This document shows, one piece after another, positions 31,801-43,919 of a stretch of DNA of 64,000 bases; positions within the stretch are counted from its first letter, which is position 1, and every line of letters starts with the position of its first letter. The stretch is taken from the NCBI RefSeq assembly GCF_012489685.1, contig NC_080042.1:34229158-34293157 (forward strand), given 5' to 3'. The position numbers and the translations under genes are program-made. The notes beneath the pieces are model-generated. The model was not told the DNA's origin. It ran no database searches and saw nothing but the letters and a program-made list of their open reading frames with translations. The stretch is from Lotus japonicus. Taxonomy: Eukaryota; Streptophyta; Magnoliopsida; Fabales; Fabaceae.

Positions 31801-32411
31801 CTGGCGTCAGAAATCCAGAACTCAAAACAAATATCTATGATATGGGAAAAACGATATCGAAAATCTCAAAAACGGTGTAAGTTAAATCTGTCCCGAAAAA
31901 CTACTTTTTGCTGTGATCGCCGGACGACAAAACTTCCTTCTGAAGAAAGATTGGAAACGTCGAAACAAATCTGGCAACGCGGACGGAATCTTCGTTAGAA
32001 GTCCCGAATAGAAAAAGTCTTCATCCATTGCTCGAAAATACGGTTTCGAAGCAAAGAAATTAGCGTCGGCGGACATCCGAAAAGTGAAACCTATCGTGCG
32101 TACAGTCCAGAGTTCCGAAATGAAACGCTGGTCGATGGAAAAATAAAGAGAATCTTTAAATTTTCCGAGAGTTCGAAATCTCACTCAAAACGTTGCTTTA
32201 AGAGCGAAATAGCCTATTCTGGACACGCTCGCCATAAGGCAGGTGTGCAGACAACTCGCACTAATTCCTACAGCGACTACGCAACATACCTCAAGCAATT
32301 CCTGAACTTTCTTCTTCATTGATCTTTCTCAAACAACAAACTCCTGTCACGCTTACACTGATTCTACACGTGAGTCGGAAACTAGCTTGTTCTGAAAATC
32401 CAGGTCTTACA
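28806..32411 (-). mobile_element. G2 5' LTR (3606 bp)
   Basis: The TATA box on minus (CTATAAATAG complement, 31711-31720) is preceded by an intact TTTCCCGC E2F-like site (about 31735). This LTR has four CAAGCAGA units (about 29660-29790) against three in the 3' LTR, and fewer array-B units. Apart from these and scattered single-base changes the two LTRs look the same. Confidence 0.92.
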
Positions 32412-35400
32412 GGCGCCCTACCCTTCAGGCAGGCAGGGGCCACAAAGTAACACTTGGCATCGAAATGCTCAACCTACTCTAGCAAATCAGACGACTCAGG
32501 GAGGAAACACACCCGTCCAAGGGCAAGAAACCAAACTGAATGCTCCTCTCAGTACGATCTTGCGAGTAGTAGGGCAAACAATTGTAGTCCAGTACCCAAG
32601 GCCACCTAGGCGACCTCCCGCAAATGTGGATACAACGAAGTGGTGTGATTTTCATAAAGCTATGAGACACACTACGGATAATTGCTGGACTTTGCGCAAG
32701 GAGATTGAAAGATTGATCAAAGTAGGGCACCTGACAAACTTTGTCTCAGGAGAAAACACACAGTCAGAGACAGTCAAGGCCGTCGGGGGCGGATCATCAA
32801 AAGGAAAGGAGGTAGTAGAGGATTTGGGAGCACCCGCTGGGTCATGCTCATCAATCGCAGGAGGCTTTGGTGGTGGGCGTTTATCTTGTAGAGGGCGAAA
32901 AAGATATGTGGAGGCGGTAAACTCAGTTCACAAAGCTTATGAAGGGGAGTGTTGGTTGAACCACACTCCTATTACTTACTCGCCTAAGGATTTTGATCAT
33001 GTGATTCCACATGACAACGATCCAACGGTGGTGACTTTGCGAGTGAACAACTATGTTACTAAGAAAGTCTTTCTGGACCAAGGCAGTTCTGCGGACATCA
33101 TTTATGGCGATGCATTTGAAAGGTTGGGATTAAAGGAGTCAGACTTGAAACCATATACAGGGTGTTTGGTTGGATTCACTGGCGATCGGGCCAAGGTCAG
33201 AGGATATGTGGAACTGGCAACAGGTTTTGGTAAGGGGGAATTTGTGAAAAAGTTTCAAGTAAAGTATTTAGTTCTTCCATGCAGGGCGACATATAATGTA
33301 CTACTCGGGCGAGATACTTTAAACAAAGTATGTGCAATAATCTCGACCGCCCATTTAACAGTAAAGTATCCAGCTTGTAATGGCCAAGGAAAGTCATCGT
33401 GTCACGGAAATCTTTCCGCACGAAGATTTTAACTTGGATCCACGTGATGACTCAGGGGAACTTCGGCCTCAGCCTTCTGAGGAGACAAAATCCATTCAAG
33501 TGTCTGGGCGACGTTTGAAAATTGGAAGCACCCTGTCAAAGGAGCAAGAAGATTGGCTGGTTGACCTACTCAAAAATAATTTGGATCTATTCGCTTGGAC
33601 GATCAAGGATGTTCCGGGTATTGACCCTGATGTTATATCCCATCACTTATCAATTCAACCCGGGGCAAAACCCGTAGTGCAAGCTCGAAGGCGAATGGGC
33701 GAGGAAAAGGACTAGGCAGTGCAAATGGAAACTCAAAAATTACTTGAAGGACGGTTCATCAGAGAAGTTCAGTACCCAACTTGGTTGGAAAATGTTGTCA
33801 TGGTACGAAAGGCAAATGGAAAATGGAGGATGGACACTGATTACACAAGTTTAAACAAGGTGTGCCCAAAAGACTCATATCCACTTCCAAATGTTGATAA
33901 GTTGGTAGATGGGGCTTCTGGAAATGAAATGCTAAGTTTGATGGATGCATATTCGGGATATAATCAAATCAAGATGCACCGCCCAGATGAAGAGGAAACG
34001 GCGTTCATGACTAATCAGGCGAATTATTGCTACAGGACAATGCCTTTTGGATTAAAAAACGCAGGAGCAACCTACCAGTGGTTGATGGACAAAGTTTTTG
34101 CAAGTCAAGTGGGAATAAATATGGAAGTGTACGTGGATGACATGATTGTTAAAACTATCAAAGGGGGCGGGCTTCATCAGGACTTGGCCGAGGCATTGGC
34201 ACAGAGCAGGAAGTATAACATGAGGCTGAATCCGGAAAAGTGCTCCTTTGGGATTTTGGGCGGCAAATTTCTAGGATTCATGATCACTTCAAGGGGTATC
34301 GAGGTTAATCCAGAAAAATGTAAAGTTATTTTGGACATGAAAAGCTTGTCTAATGTTCGCGAGGTCCAGAGGTTAACAGGAAGATTGGCGGCTTATCTCG
34401 TTTTTGCCAAAGGCAGGAGACAAGGCGGCGCCATTTTTTGCATGTTTAGAAAAGAATACAACCTTTCAATGGACTGCGGCATGTGAAGATGCTTTTCAAC
34501 GGTTGAAAGAATTATTAGCCTCGCCACCCATGTTGGCCAAACCTACACCAGCGATTCCTTTGACTCTTTACCTAGTGGTCACCTAGGCAGCGGTCAGTAC
34601 AATTTTGCTTTAGGAAGAAAACAAGCAGTATAAAATCATATACTTTGTTAGTCACACACTGCAAGGGGCAGAGGTGCGCTGCCAAAAAATAGAAAAGGCA
34701 TCCTTAGCAATACTAAAAACGGCCAGGCGACTTCGGCCGTACTTTCAGAGCTTTCAAGTAAGGGTCAAGACTGACATTCCTCTGCGGCAAGTTTTGCAGA
34801 AACCTGTTTTATCAGGGCGATTGGTCAGTTGGTTGGTGGAACTGTCAGAGTATGAAACCATTTATGAGCCAAGAGGACAAGTTACAATTCAGAGTTTGAT
34901 TGATTTCGTAGCAGAACTAACGCCTACTGAAGGCGACAAAGAAAATTCAGAGTGGGTCCTCTCAGTTGATGGTTCGTCAAATGAGTTAGGAAGTGGGGCT
35001 GGTGTGTCAATTGAAAGCCCAGATAGAATGTTAATTGAACAATCGTTAAAGTTTGGATTCATGGTGAGCAACAATCAAGCTGAGTATGAGGCATTGATCG
35101 CTGGTTTGAGACTTGCTATTGAACTAGGGGTGCAGAAACTATACTTAAAGGGTGACTCTCAGTTGGTTGTGAAGCAAGTTCGCGGAAAATACCAGGTAAA
35201 GGACCCTCAACTGTCTAAGTATCTGGAAATTGTGCAGAAGCTTATTCAAGCGATCGGCCAAGTCAAAATTGAGCATATACCAAGAAGTCAAAATGAGCGT
35301 GCAGATGCGTTGGCTAAATTGGCCAGTACTGGGCGACTTGGGAATTACCAAACTGTGATACAGGAAACCCTACCCCGCCCAAGTACAGATATGGTCGAAT

Positions 35401-36415
35401 TCAAAGTGGCAAAGGCTATAGAGAGAGGTGAACATTCTTAGATGGATCCAATCATTGAATTTTTAAGTCAACAACCTCAGGATGAAAGCAAAAATACCAA
35501 GGAGAAAAGGAGAGAGGCTAGCTTTTATACTCTGGTCGGCGGACAGTTGAAGAGGCGGGGGATTAGGTCCACAATGCTTAAATGTGTAGATATAGCTAAG
35601 TCTCAAGAAATAATGGCTGAAGTTCATGGAGTTTGCTCAAGCCACATTGGAGGGCGGTCTTTGGCTGTGAAAGTACTCAGGGCGGGATTTTATTGGCCAA
35701 CTATCAAAAGAGATTGCCTAGAGTATGTGAAGAAGTGTTCAAAGTGTCAAAATTTTTCTGATGTCCATAAGGCACCGCCGGAACAACTCACGACAATGAC
35801 CGCCCCTTGGCCTTTCGCCATGTGGGGGACGGATATCTTGAGACCTTTCCCTAAAGATAAAGCACAAATGAGATTTATATTGGTAGCAGTGGACTATTTT
35901 ACTAAGTGGATCGAAGCTGAAGCACTAGCCACAATTACGGCCGCCAAGATACGAAATTTCTTGTGGCGACGTGTTGTGTGTCGCTTTGGAGTTCCAATGG
36001 CTTTGGTTATGGAAAATGGCACACAATTTACAAGCGCATTAACCAGAGACTTTTGTGATGAATCAGGGATTGACATGCGTTTCGCTTCGGTTGAGCATCC
36101 ACAAACAAATGGCCAGGCTGAAGCAGCCAACAAGATCATACTAAATGGGCTGAAGAAAAAACTGGATGAGGCGAAAGGATGATGGAAGGAAGAATTACCA
36201 GAGACTTTTGTGTTGACTTATGGCTCCGATGCTATGTTGCTCGTGGAGGTAGAAAACAAAAGTCGGAGGGTTGTGAACAAAAATGAAGAAGAAAATAATG
36301 ACAATTTGATTGCAAACTTAATCATGCTCCCGGAGTTGCAAAGAGAGGCACATTTACGCAACGAAGCTGGAAAGGTATGGGTCGCCCGTAAATATGCAAC
36401 TAAGGTCGTCCCCGG
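32412..36415 (+). pseudogene. pol: E0 gag end and pol (Tat-like gypsy), multiply broken, cut by C2
   Basis: The gag C-terminus has the CDFHKAMRHTTDNC motif typical of Tat-type elements (about 32645). Protease: FLDQGSSADIIYGDAF (33070). RT: YPLPNVDKLVDG, MPFGLKNAGATYQ and YVDDMIVK (about 34130). A second, Tat-type RNase H runs about 34950-35330 (LSVDGSSNELGSGAG, NNQAEYEALIAGLRL, RADALAKLAS). Integrase spans 35620-36400: FYWPTIKRDCLEYVKKCSKC, WGTDIL, then MENGTQF, where the usual catalytic Asp of DNGTQF is Glu, and QTNGQAEAANK. Lesions are a stop at 33713-33715, a frameshift near 34420, a stop at about 34584 and another downstream, and stops at 35439 and 36180. The sequence ends in the integrase C-terminus (KYATKVVP) at the C2 insertion. 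Confidence 0.88.
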
Positions 36416-37380
36416 TGTTGTTCCTGTGTTTGTGCTGTGTGAATTGGCTGCATTTTGTCTCAACACATTATTGTGCGACCAGATGATGCAACATGTGGTC
36501 TCAACTAAATTGTGCAATCAAACGCTGAAGGTTCTGTGTGACGTTTGATTGTTGTTTGTGCGTTCAAGAAGACTTAAGTGAAGCTGTGCGTTTTGTTGAA
36601 GCTTAAGAATTCAGTTATGATCGCGTGTGCTAACCTTGAGGTTGTTACAAGTTGTTAGCGTATGAACCAAGTTTGAAATAAGAGACATGTTCTGTTTTTA
36701 AATTGGTTCAGATTTGATTCTGGAAAGATATGATTCTCTGAAGATTTGTTTTCCAGAAGCTGTGTTATGGACTCAAGACATCAAGCCCATCCAAGTCCCA
36801 AGTCTCTACGCTGGATGTCTATTTATTCAAGATTTGTAACCCTAGCTGCGCAAGGACTTTGAGTGTGTTGTTTTCATTCCTAGGGTTTATTGTGTGAGTC
36901 CTTCTTGTGTGTTTTGTACCAACTCAGTGCTTTCATGTTCATCAAAGTATTGAGTTGATTTGTTTAGTTGAGTTGTAATCTCATCAACCTTGTTTATTGA
37001 TAAACAATTCTTGATCGTTGTGGCAGTGGTCATTAGGGGTTAGAGAAAGTTTTCTCATAGCTTAGAGGAGAATGGCTAAGCTAGATTCACTTGTGTAATA
37101 GTGGTAGACATAAAAGAGGCTCTATACTAAGGGGGAGTACTTAGCTATAGGAGGGACTTTCATGAGACCTGAGAGCTATTATTTGATAATGAATTGACTC
37201 CTGGATTGGTATCCTCCAGAAGTAGGTGGTGTTCACCGAACTGGGTTAACAATCCCTTGTGTTCTTTTATTTATGGTTCTGTTTAGTTGTTAACGAGAAA
37301 CATTTAACTCTGACTGTTGTGAATGATTGTCGTACACGTTGGTGCAACATCGTGTACAACATCTGTCCCAGGTGCATACA
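36416..37380 (+). mobile_element. C2 5' LTR (about 965 bp, borders approximate)
   Basis: The left border is set where E0 integrase homology stops and TGTTGTTCCTG begins. The right border is set at GGTGCATACA, just before a degenerate PBS (TGGCATGAGAGC, about 37390-37401, two mismatches to the iMet PBS). The second LTR is outside the window, so borders are not confirmed. Confidence 0.5.
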
Positions 37381-37463
37381 AATTTCAATTGGCATGAGAG
37401 CAGGCACCCTCTGTTCTGGTTGGGTGAGCACCAGGGAGAACTAATTCGTTTCCAATTGAAAGC

Positions 37464-38232
37464 TCTAAGGAAGGTGGCTCAGTGCATAGACCACCTATTC
37501 TGGATGGCACAAACTATGATTACTGGAAGGCACATATGACAGCGTTTCTCAAGTCCATCGACAGCAAGACATGGAAAGCAATTGTCAAAGGGTGGAAGCA
37601 TCCTCTGATAACACCCAAGGAAGGGGAAACATCAACTGAGGGTGGAAAATTGAAACCTGAGGAGGACTGGAACAAGGATGAAGATGAAGAAGCTCTGGGA
37701 AATCACAAAGCTCTAAATGCTATATTCAATGGTGTGGATAAGAACATGTTCAGATTGATTAACACATGTACTGTGGCTAAAGAGGCATGTGATATTCTCA
37801 AGACTGCTCATGAGGGTACAGACAGAGTCAGAATGTCACGGCTTCAACTCCTAACCACTCAGTTTGAAAACTTGAAGATGAAGGAAGATGAAACTATCAC
37901 TGATTTTCACATGAAGCTGCATGATATGGCAAATTCATCTTTTGCTCTAGGTGAAAGAATGTCTGAGGAGAAGTTACTAAGAAAGATTCTGAGATCACTC
38001 CCCAAGAGATTTCAAATGAAGGTTACTGCAATAGAAGAAGCTCAAGATATAAGCAGTCTTAAGGTGGATAAACTTATGGGATCCTTGATGACCTTTGAAC
38101 TGTCTTAGGATGATAAACCTGACAAGAAGCATAAGAACATAGCCTTTGTCTCAAACACTGCAGCAGATGATGATCTATTTGAGAATGAAAGTGGTGAATC
38201 AGTCTCTGATACTATAGCATTTTTGGCCAGAA
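37464..38232 (+). pseudogene. gag: C2 gag, N-terminal part
   Basis: A copia gag of UBN2 type: VHRPPILDGTNYDYWKAHM, ALNAIFNGVDKNMFRLINTC, AKEACDILKTAHEGTDRVRM, LLRKILRSLPKRFQMKVTAI. In-frame upstream codons read S-K-E-G-G-S; the usual start Met before EGGS appears to be AAG here, so the start codon is probably lost. A TAG at about 38106 follows SLMTFELS, and conserved sequence continues after it to the G4 target site CAGAA (38228-38232). The interruption alone would inactivate it. Confidence 0.8.
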
Positions 38233-38573
38233 TTTAACACCCCGATTTCCAGGTGTCACTTTAGTAACTAAAAATAAACCTTACGCGGAAAACAGGTATA
38301 TTTTTTTTTCGTTTGATTCCTTTTAATTAAAGCGATAGAAAATAAAGACATAACCCAGCAACTAAACTAACCGATGTACAAACATATACACATGTACAGC
38401 CTCAGCTGCACTCTCACGTCACGCGCACTCGCAGTGACCTCAAAGTAGTGTGCCCGCAGGTAAATATATACAGAACCAGCACTGTAAGCAAAAGTATCAA
38501 ATATACAGTCATCCAAGAGAAAGTCGGCTCAAAAAATGGCCTGAACAAAAGACCCCTATACTCCGACAGACTC
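38233..38573 (-). mobile_element. G4 3' LTR, segment 1
   Basis: It matches 59318-59655 of the 5' LTR (U5 end in minus orientation). It ends with the target site GACTC (38569-38573) of G3. Confidence 0.88.
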
Positions 38574-41500
38574 GGTAAGACCCTAAAATAAATAATTAGA
38601 TTATTTATTTAATGTCATTATATTAATTAATTGAGTGTTTATAATCTATTATTATTTTTAAAGTTATTTTCCTGACTTGATTTTAATTACGAATCAAGGA
38701 AATTATTTAAGTGATAATTAATTTCAAAATATTTTATTTTCTATAGTTGCATTGAAAATAGAAATAATATCATTAGTCTTCTTATTTTTAATAAGCCATA
38801 ACTTTTGTTTTATTCGATAAACTCAATCTAACGCTCCGTGAGCTATCTGACAATTGTCTTTTTCTTTCAAATGATGATAAGTACTACTGTCATTTTCTTA
38901 TAATTTATACTTGACTTAGACACATAATATGACAACGTCATATTTGTTCTAATTATCTCACAATTATTCTTTAGCTCAGTTTCTACTCATTGCTTGATTC
39001 ACGGATCATTTTATTTTGCTCAAAGTGATTCAAATTTATATTTTATCATTTCATAGAGTTCCCCATAATTTTTGGGATAATAATATATCACTCATATATT
39101 TTTCTCTTAACTTTATGAGCTAAATCATTCAGTATCTAAATCAATTCGTACCGGTTTTAAAAAAATATATCCTCTCAAAGTATCTTCAACAAATATCTCA
39201 CCATCCTTATCCCTCCGTCCACCTCATCCTCGGCTCACTCTCATTTCTTTCTTCCTTCACGTTTTTTTCTTTCTTTTGCTGCATACCCATTTCATTTGTT
39301 CTTCTTCATGTTTCTTCCTTTCTTGTTCTCTTCTTCTCCTCATCACCAACACCAAATTCTTCTTTCCTCTCTTGTACAGCACCTCACCATCATCACGAGT
39401 TGCTTCTTCCTTCATGTTCAAGCCGCCACCAATCCTCTCCATGGCCACAACGAAGCCAGCCATCACCACCATGGTTCTCCTTTCTTCTTCATTCACGTGC
39501 AGCACCCACACCATCACCACCGTCCCTCATCCTCACCATGGCAACAGTCCAGCCAAGAGGCCACCATAATCACGTTCTTCTTCACCTTTCCACCATGAAA
39601 AACATCACCACAAACATGTCTTTGTTCTGCCCCTCCTTCACGCAAGAAAGCCACCATGGCAGCCACCATGTTCCTCTTCTTTCTCTCCATGGCCACCACG
39701 AGAAGGCCAGCACCACAAGGAAACGTACAGCCCCATTCATCATATGGTATTGTTCAAGTTTCATCATCCATATCATGACAAGGAGACACCATCACCATGC
39801 CACTTTACTTCCTCATGTGGTAAAACTTTTTCCTTTGCTATCTCTGATTGATAAACTTCATTTACATGCTTCAAAATTCTTAGAACAAGATCTGATCATT
39901 TCATGAAATAGGGATTTAAGCTCCTTCAGCATCATCTTCTCATTTTCCTTGGTAAAAGCCTTAATTTCTTGATTAGTATGTCTGCATATTTGATTTCTAA
40001 AGTTATCTGGATTTAGATGAATCAATATGGTTTTAAATAGTGTTATGGTTGTTGATTTCTGAGGGCATGAGGGTTCAGCCCTTAATGTGCTTGAAAAGCT
40101 TTTGCGAAAACTCACATAAAACTGTTGTTGTTTTCAAAAGTAGTAGCCGCTGTTCTTTTAATATCGTATGTTTCGGTTACGATTTTCGAACTGTGTTCTT
40201 CATAAAAGTTGTAGCTTTTTCCGTTATCAAACTTTTGCCACTGGTTTCGTGTCGTTTCGATTTGTCTAGCTCATGTTATACGCATTTTGGTGAGCAAGGG
40301 TTAAGCTGTCCCGTTTCTCACGAACTGCTGTAGTATTCGATTTTTCCTGAATTTTGTACTTTGAATTTAGACTTGAAAATTTTTGAGGATTTACAAAACC
40401 TGTAGATGAAGCCAGGATAAACATATTAGATTTTTCGGAGTTCATTTGACGTATTTAAAAATTAGCTAAAGTCGCTGTACAGTTTATAATCGTTTGACAA
40501 AATTAGTTATTTCAAGTGAAAAGAATTGCTTTGGAAAAAAGATGAGAAAACCTTTTATTTTAATCGATATTGCAATGCTTTGGAGTAGGAAAACATATTT
40601 TTTAAACTTACTTACGTACGTTGTTTATCCGTTTATGAAAATAGAGAACGTTTGAGTTCACCTACATTTATTCGTTAAAAAGCGATTGCGAAAGGTTTTG
40701 AAAGTCGAACAAGTTGTCGGAGTGTTAGGGAATAAGCGTATTGATACTATCTCGCTAGTCGATGGATGCTTAGGAATAACAAGATTGGATAGAGTTAGAG
40801 CAATTAAGTTTGGATTTCCGAGTGAGGAATTAGACTCCGAAAGGTATTAATTAGAATGGATTAAGTTGTGATTGCAATCTTGATGTTGGAAGATGACTTA
40901 GAATTGAATCTTGAATTCCAAGAAGTATATAAGCTTTACTATAAATACTTGGTTTTAGAAGGTCTAGATTTGAAACTTTGGAAGTTCAAGGACTTAGAAG
41001 TGATTAAGGGATTGATTGAGGACTAGAAGTTATTTCTTAGAGATTGATGACTTATCTATAAATTGGGATTTTTTTTGTAGAACTAAAGTGGAGTTTCGAA
41101 GAGACTAGGGTTGTGTGTCTAATGAGATATCGCGAGTTTAAGTTTAAGAGAAATGATTCGATCGTTTTGAAGGAGCTTATGAGTCATGAATAAGTACATA
41201 ATCATTAGATAAGAAGAGTTGTTTGCCTTGGAAGTTAACTATGGTTTATGGATTACTTGATAAGAGTTAGTGGTTTTGATCAGAATTGATAATGATACAA
41301 CGTTGGCTTGAGGAATAGATCGTGAGGATAAGTTGTTGTAGGTGACTTGATAAGTAAGTATTGAGGATAAAGAGGATTATGGAATAGAAAACGGGAAGAG
41401 ATTACTTAAGGATGATGATAGGAGAATGCTATTGCAGATGTTGTGTTAATTGCTTTAACGGGGAGTGGTGTGTAGTATTGCGAAAATACCTCAATGAGTA

Positions 41501-43919
41501 TCCTATTAGAGACTGAGGTCTCTAAGGAAAATGAGAGGAGTAAGTACTATAATGTGTACTTATCAATTTTGACAAGCAGATGAGTATTTGGTTTTAAAGT
41601 TGATTTACTAAGTCATAAGATTTTGAAGCTTTGTTATTGCTTTGTTGTCATTATGATGGCTTATCTTAATTTCTGAGGTTGATCTTGATGGTTTATAACC
41701 ACTAAGGAGATTGAGTTTAACTTGTGATTTCGTCGAGCCAATTGCTTGAGAGTGTAGCTTTAGACTTGGAAAGTAGGTAGCTCAATTAGTGATTATGTTA
41801 TGTGTACTTATGAAGGGTACAAATAACGGAAGCGCTTGACGACGAAGCCAAAGAACAAACGGAAGTGAGCCAACACGGGAAAGCAAAGATATGACTGGAT
41901 TTGAGTTGAGTCGCAACTTAGTAAGGAAAGCGCCTAAGGTTAGGGCAACTTACTTATTAGCTATGACTACATGATAGGCGTCGATAAATTCGACTTATGC
42001 TTTACTTTGATATTGATTATGATGATGAATTAATGTTATGATATTGTCCATAACTTATGATGTTGAGATGTTATTGAATTGTGCGTTTTGACGCGACTTC
42101 GGAGCGAAGAATCACTGAACTGATTCCTTTTGATTTTACGGGTTGGATGAACAACCCTAGGCAAGTCCAAACTCAAGGTTTGAGACTTAGCTATCATTTA
42201 TATACTTAGACTTTCCCCGGGAATTTCTTTTGGTGGGCTTTTGGAAAACGTAGAATGAATAGAATTTTTGAAAACTAGAGACTTTGGGAAACTTAGACTT
42301 TGAGAAATAAACCCATAACTTGACTAATCCAATTCGAACGTTTTTTGTTAACAAATAAGTATAGGGAACCTAAAGGGGGAAATGATTGCGAAAGACGGGG
42401 AAAAGTCGTCAAGTCTTGAAGTTACTGGGAATTGGGGAAAGCCACTGAGGTGAGCTACGGTGATGATTGAAAGCCACCGAGTACTCTAGTACTCCTGGTT
42501 GTTGGAGTTGTGTTGTATTGACCGACACTAACTCTAGGTTTTGGGTTTTATTGTTGGAGTTGTGTTGTATTGACCGACACTAAACTCCCGAGTACTTTAG
42601 TACTCTTGTTTGTTCGAGTTGTGTTGTATTGACCGACACTGACTCTGGGCTTTGATTTTGGGGTTTTGTTATTGGAGTTGTGTTGTATTGACCGACACTA
42701 ACTCTTGGGTCTTGTTATTCGAGTTGTGTTGTATTGACCGACACTAACTCTGGGTTTTGACTTTGGCTTTTGTTGTTGGAGTTGTGTTGTATTGACCAAC
42801 ACTAACTCCGAGTTGTGTTGTATTGACCGACACTAACTCCGAGTTGTGTTGTATTGACCGACACTAACTCTTGGGTTTTGATATTGGGTTTTGGGCTAAA
42901 CACTTGTGTTGTGAGGACGATTCGATGTTTGGCTAACCATATTGCATCATGCATCATTTGGTGAATAATGGGAATGGTTCACCAATGCACTATTTGGTGA
43001 ATAACGGGAATGGTTCACCGATGCATATTCGATGAGGAACGGGAATGCTTCATCGATGGTGAATAACGGGAATGGTTCACCAGTGCATCATTTGACAAAG
43101 AACGGGAATGCTTTGTCAAGGATGAAGAACGGGAATGCTTCATCCGTAGTGAAGAACGGGAATGCTTCACTAGTGGCGAACGGGAACGCGTCAGAATTAT
43201 CCGGATCATCTTGATTGCATTTCACGCATACATTCACTCTGACTGGAATTGTGTGCTGTTTGATTTATTGAAGCATTGTTAGAGCCAATAACTTGCTAGG
43301 ATTATTTATATATATATATATATATAAACATATATATCTATACCCCTTTTGTCGCATGTTGCTTGTATATCTATTGTATACTGTGAGTTGACCCTCGCGC
43401 CTTGGCTTTGGTTGTATGTTTGTGTTTGTGCGGTCGGCCTGCTGCCAGACGACGAAGGGAGGTGATGTGAGCAGATGCTACTCCACGTGGAAGATCTACA
43501 GAAGACTCGAAGAATAGAGTCGGGTGTAGGGCTAGAGCCTTTGGGTAGAAAAGCTTACCGTTATTGGTTTAAGCTTGTAGGATAATTTTATGATTCGCAT
43601 TTGAGGTTTTGGGTTGGATCCGGTGCATTGCTTTCTTATGGTTACCCGGTGTGGAAATCATAGGGAGTATATCGGATCTATGGAGTCATTGCATAGTGAG
43701 TCTGTTGTTGGATCTTAGTTTAATTGTCATGTATTTTATGTTGTGCCTTGATCGAGGCCAGATGTAAATTATTTACGGTTGGGAGTATGCATTACATATT
43801 TTAGAAAACACTTCGAAAAGGAAAAAAAAAATACTCACATTTATTAATCCCTTTTGGAAAAGATTGCATATTTACTTTAACATGTTACTACCGTAGCACC
43901 CGAAAATCGCGGTGTTACA
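38574..43919 (+). mobile_element. G3 5' LTR (5346 bp)
   Basis: It ends GCGGTGTTACA directly before the PBS. The first about 3.35 kb differs from G1, G2 and G4: an AT-rich start, a pyrimidine- and CAC/CAT-rich stretch (39220-39720) with chance His/Ser-rich ORFs, then AT-rich DNA. From about 41935 it joins the module shared with the other elements (AGGTTAGGGCAACTTACT onward), including arrays B and A and the GTCGGCCTGCTGCC block. I see no convincing gene in it. Confidence 0.9.
42959..43195 (+). repeat. Hairpin array A in G3 5' LTR, eight units
   Basis: Eight units with loop AACGGGAATG (one AATGGGAATG, one AACGGGAACG). Stems include GGTGAAT/GTTCACC, TCGATGAGG/CTTCATCGA, TTGACAAAG/CTTTGTCAA (43092-43119), GGATGAAG/CTTCATCC (43120-43145) and TAGTGAAG/CTTCACTA. 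Array B precedes it at about 42500-42880 with eight units. The 3' LTR has the same array at 50166-50402. Confidence 0.9.

Larger units (their letters stand above)
21258..32411 (-). mobile_element. G2: complete gag-only Tekay-like gypsy element, 11.15 kb
   Basis: Both LTRs are present (21258-24910 and 28806-32411), with TG...CA ends and TSD GGCGC (21253-21257 and 32412-32416). The iMet PBS sits beside the right LTR, so transcription runs leftwards. The internal region is only 3.9 kb. It has an intact gag at 28593-27442, but pol is missing apart from a degraded C-terminal tail near the 3' LTR. The LTRs look nearly identical apart from repeat-number differences, which suggests recent insertion. 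It is inserted in E0 gag. Confidence 0.93.

Noticed and set aside
32479..32730. Minus-strand ORF of 83 codons in E0
   Set aside because: It is a shadow of the E0 gag frame on the plus strand.
39276..39906. His/Ser-rich ORFs of about 100 and 168 codons in the G3 LTR, repeated at 46354-47131
   Set aside because: They arise from CAC/CAT- and pyrimidine-rich LTR DNA, overlap in several frames, and lack recognisable domains. Their presence in both copies reflects LTR identity.
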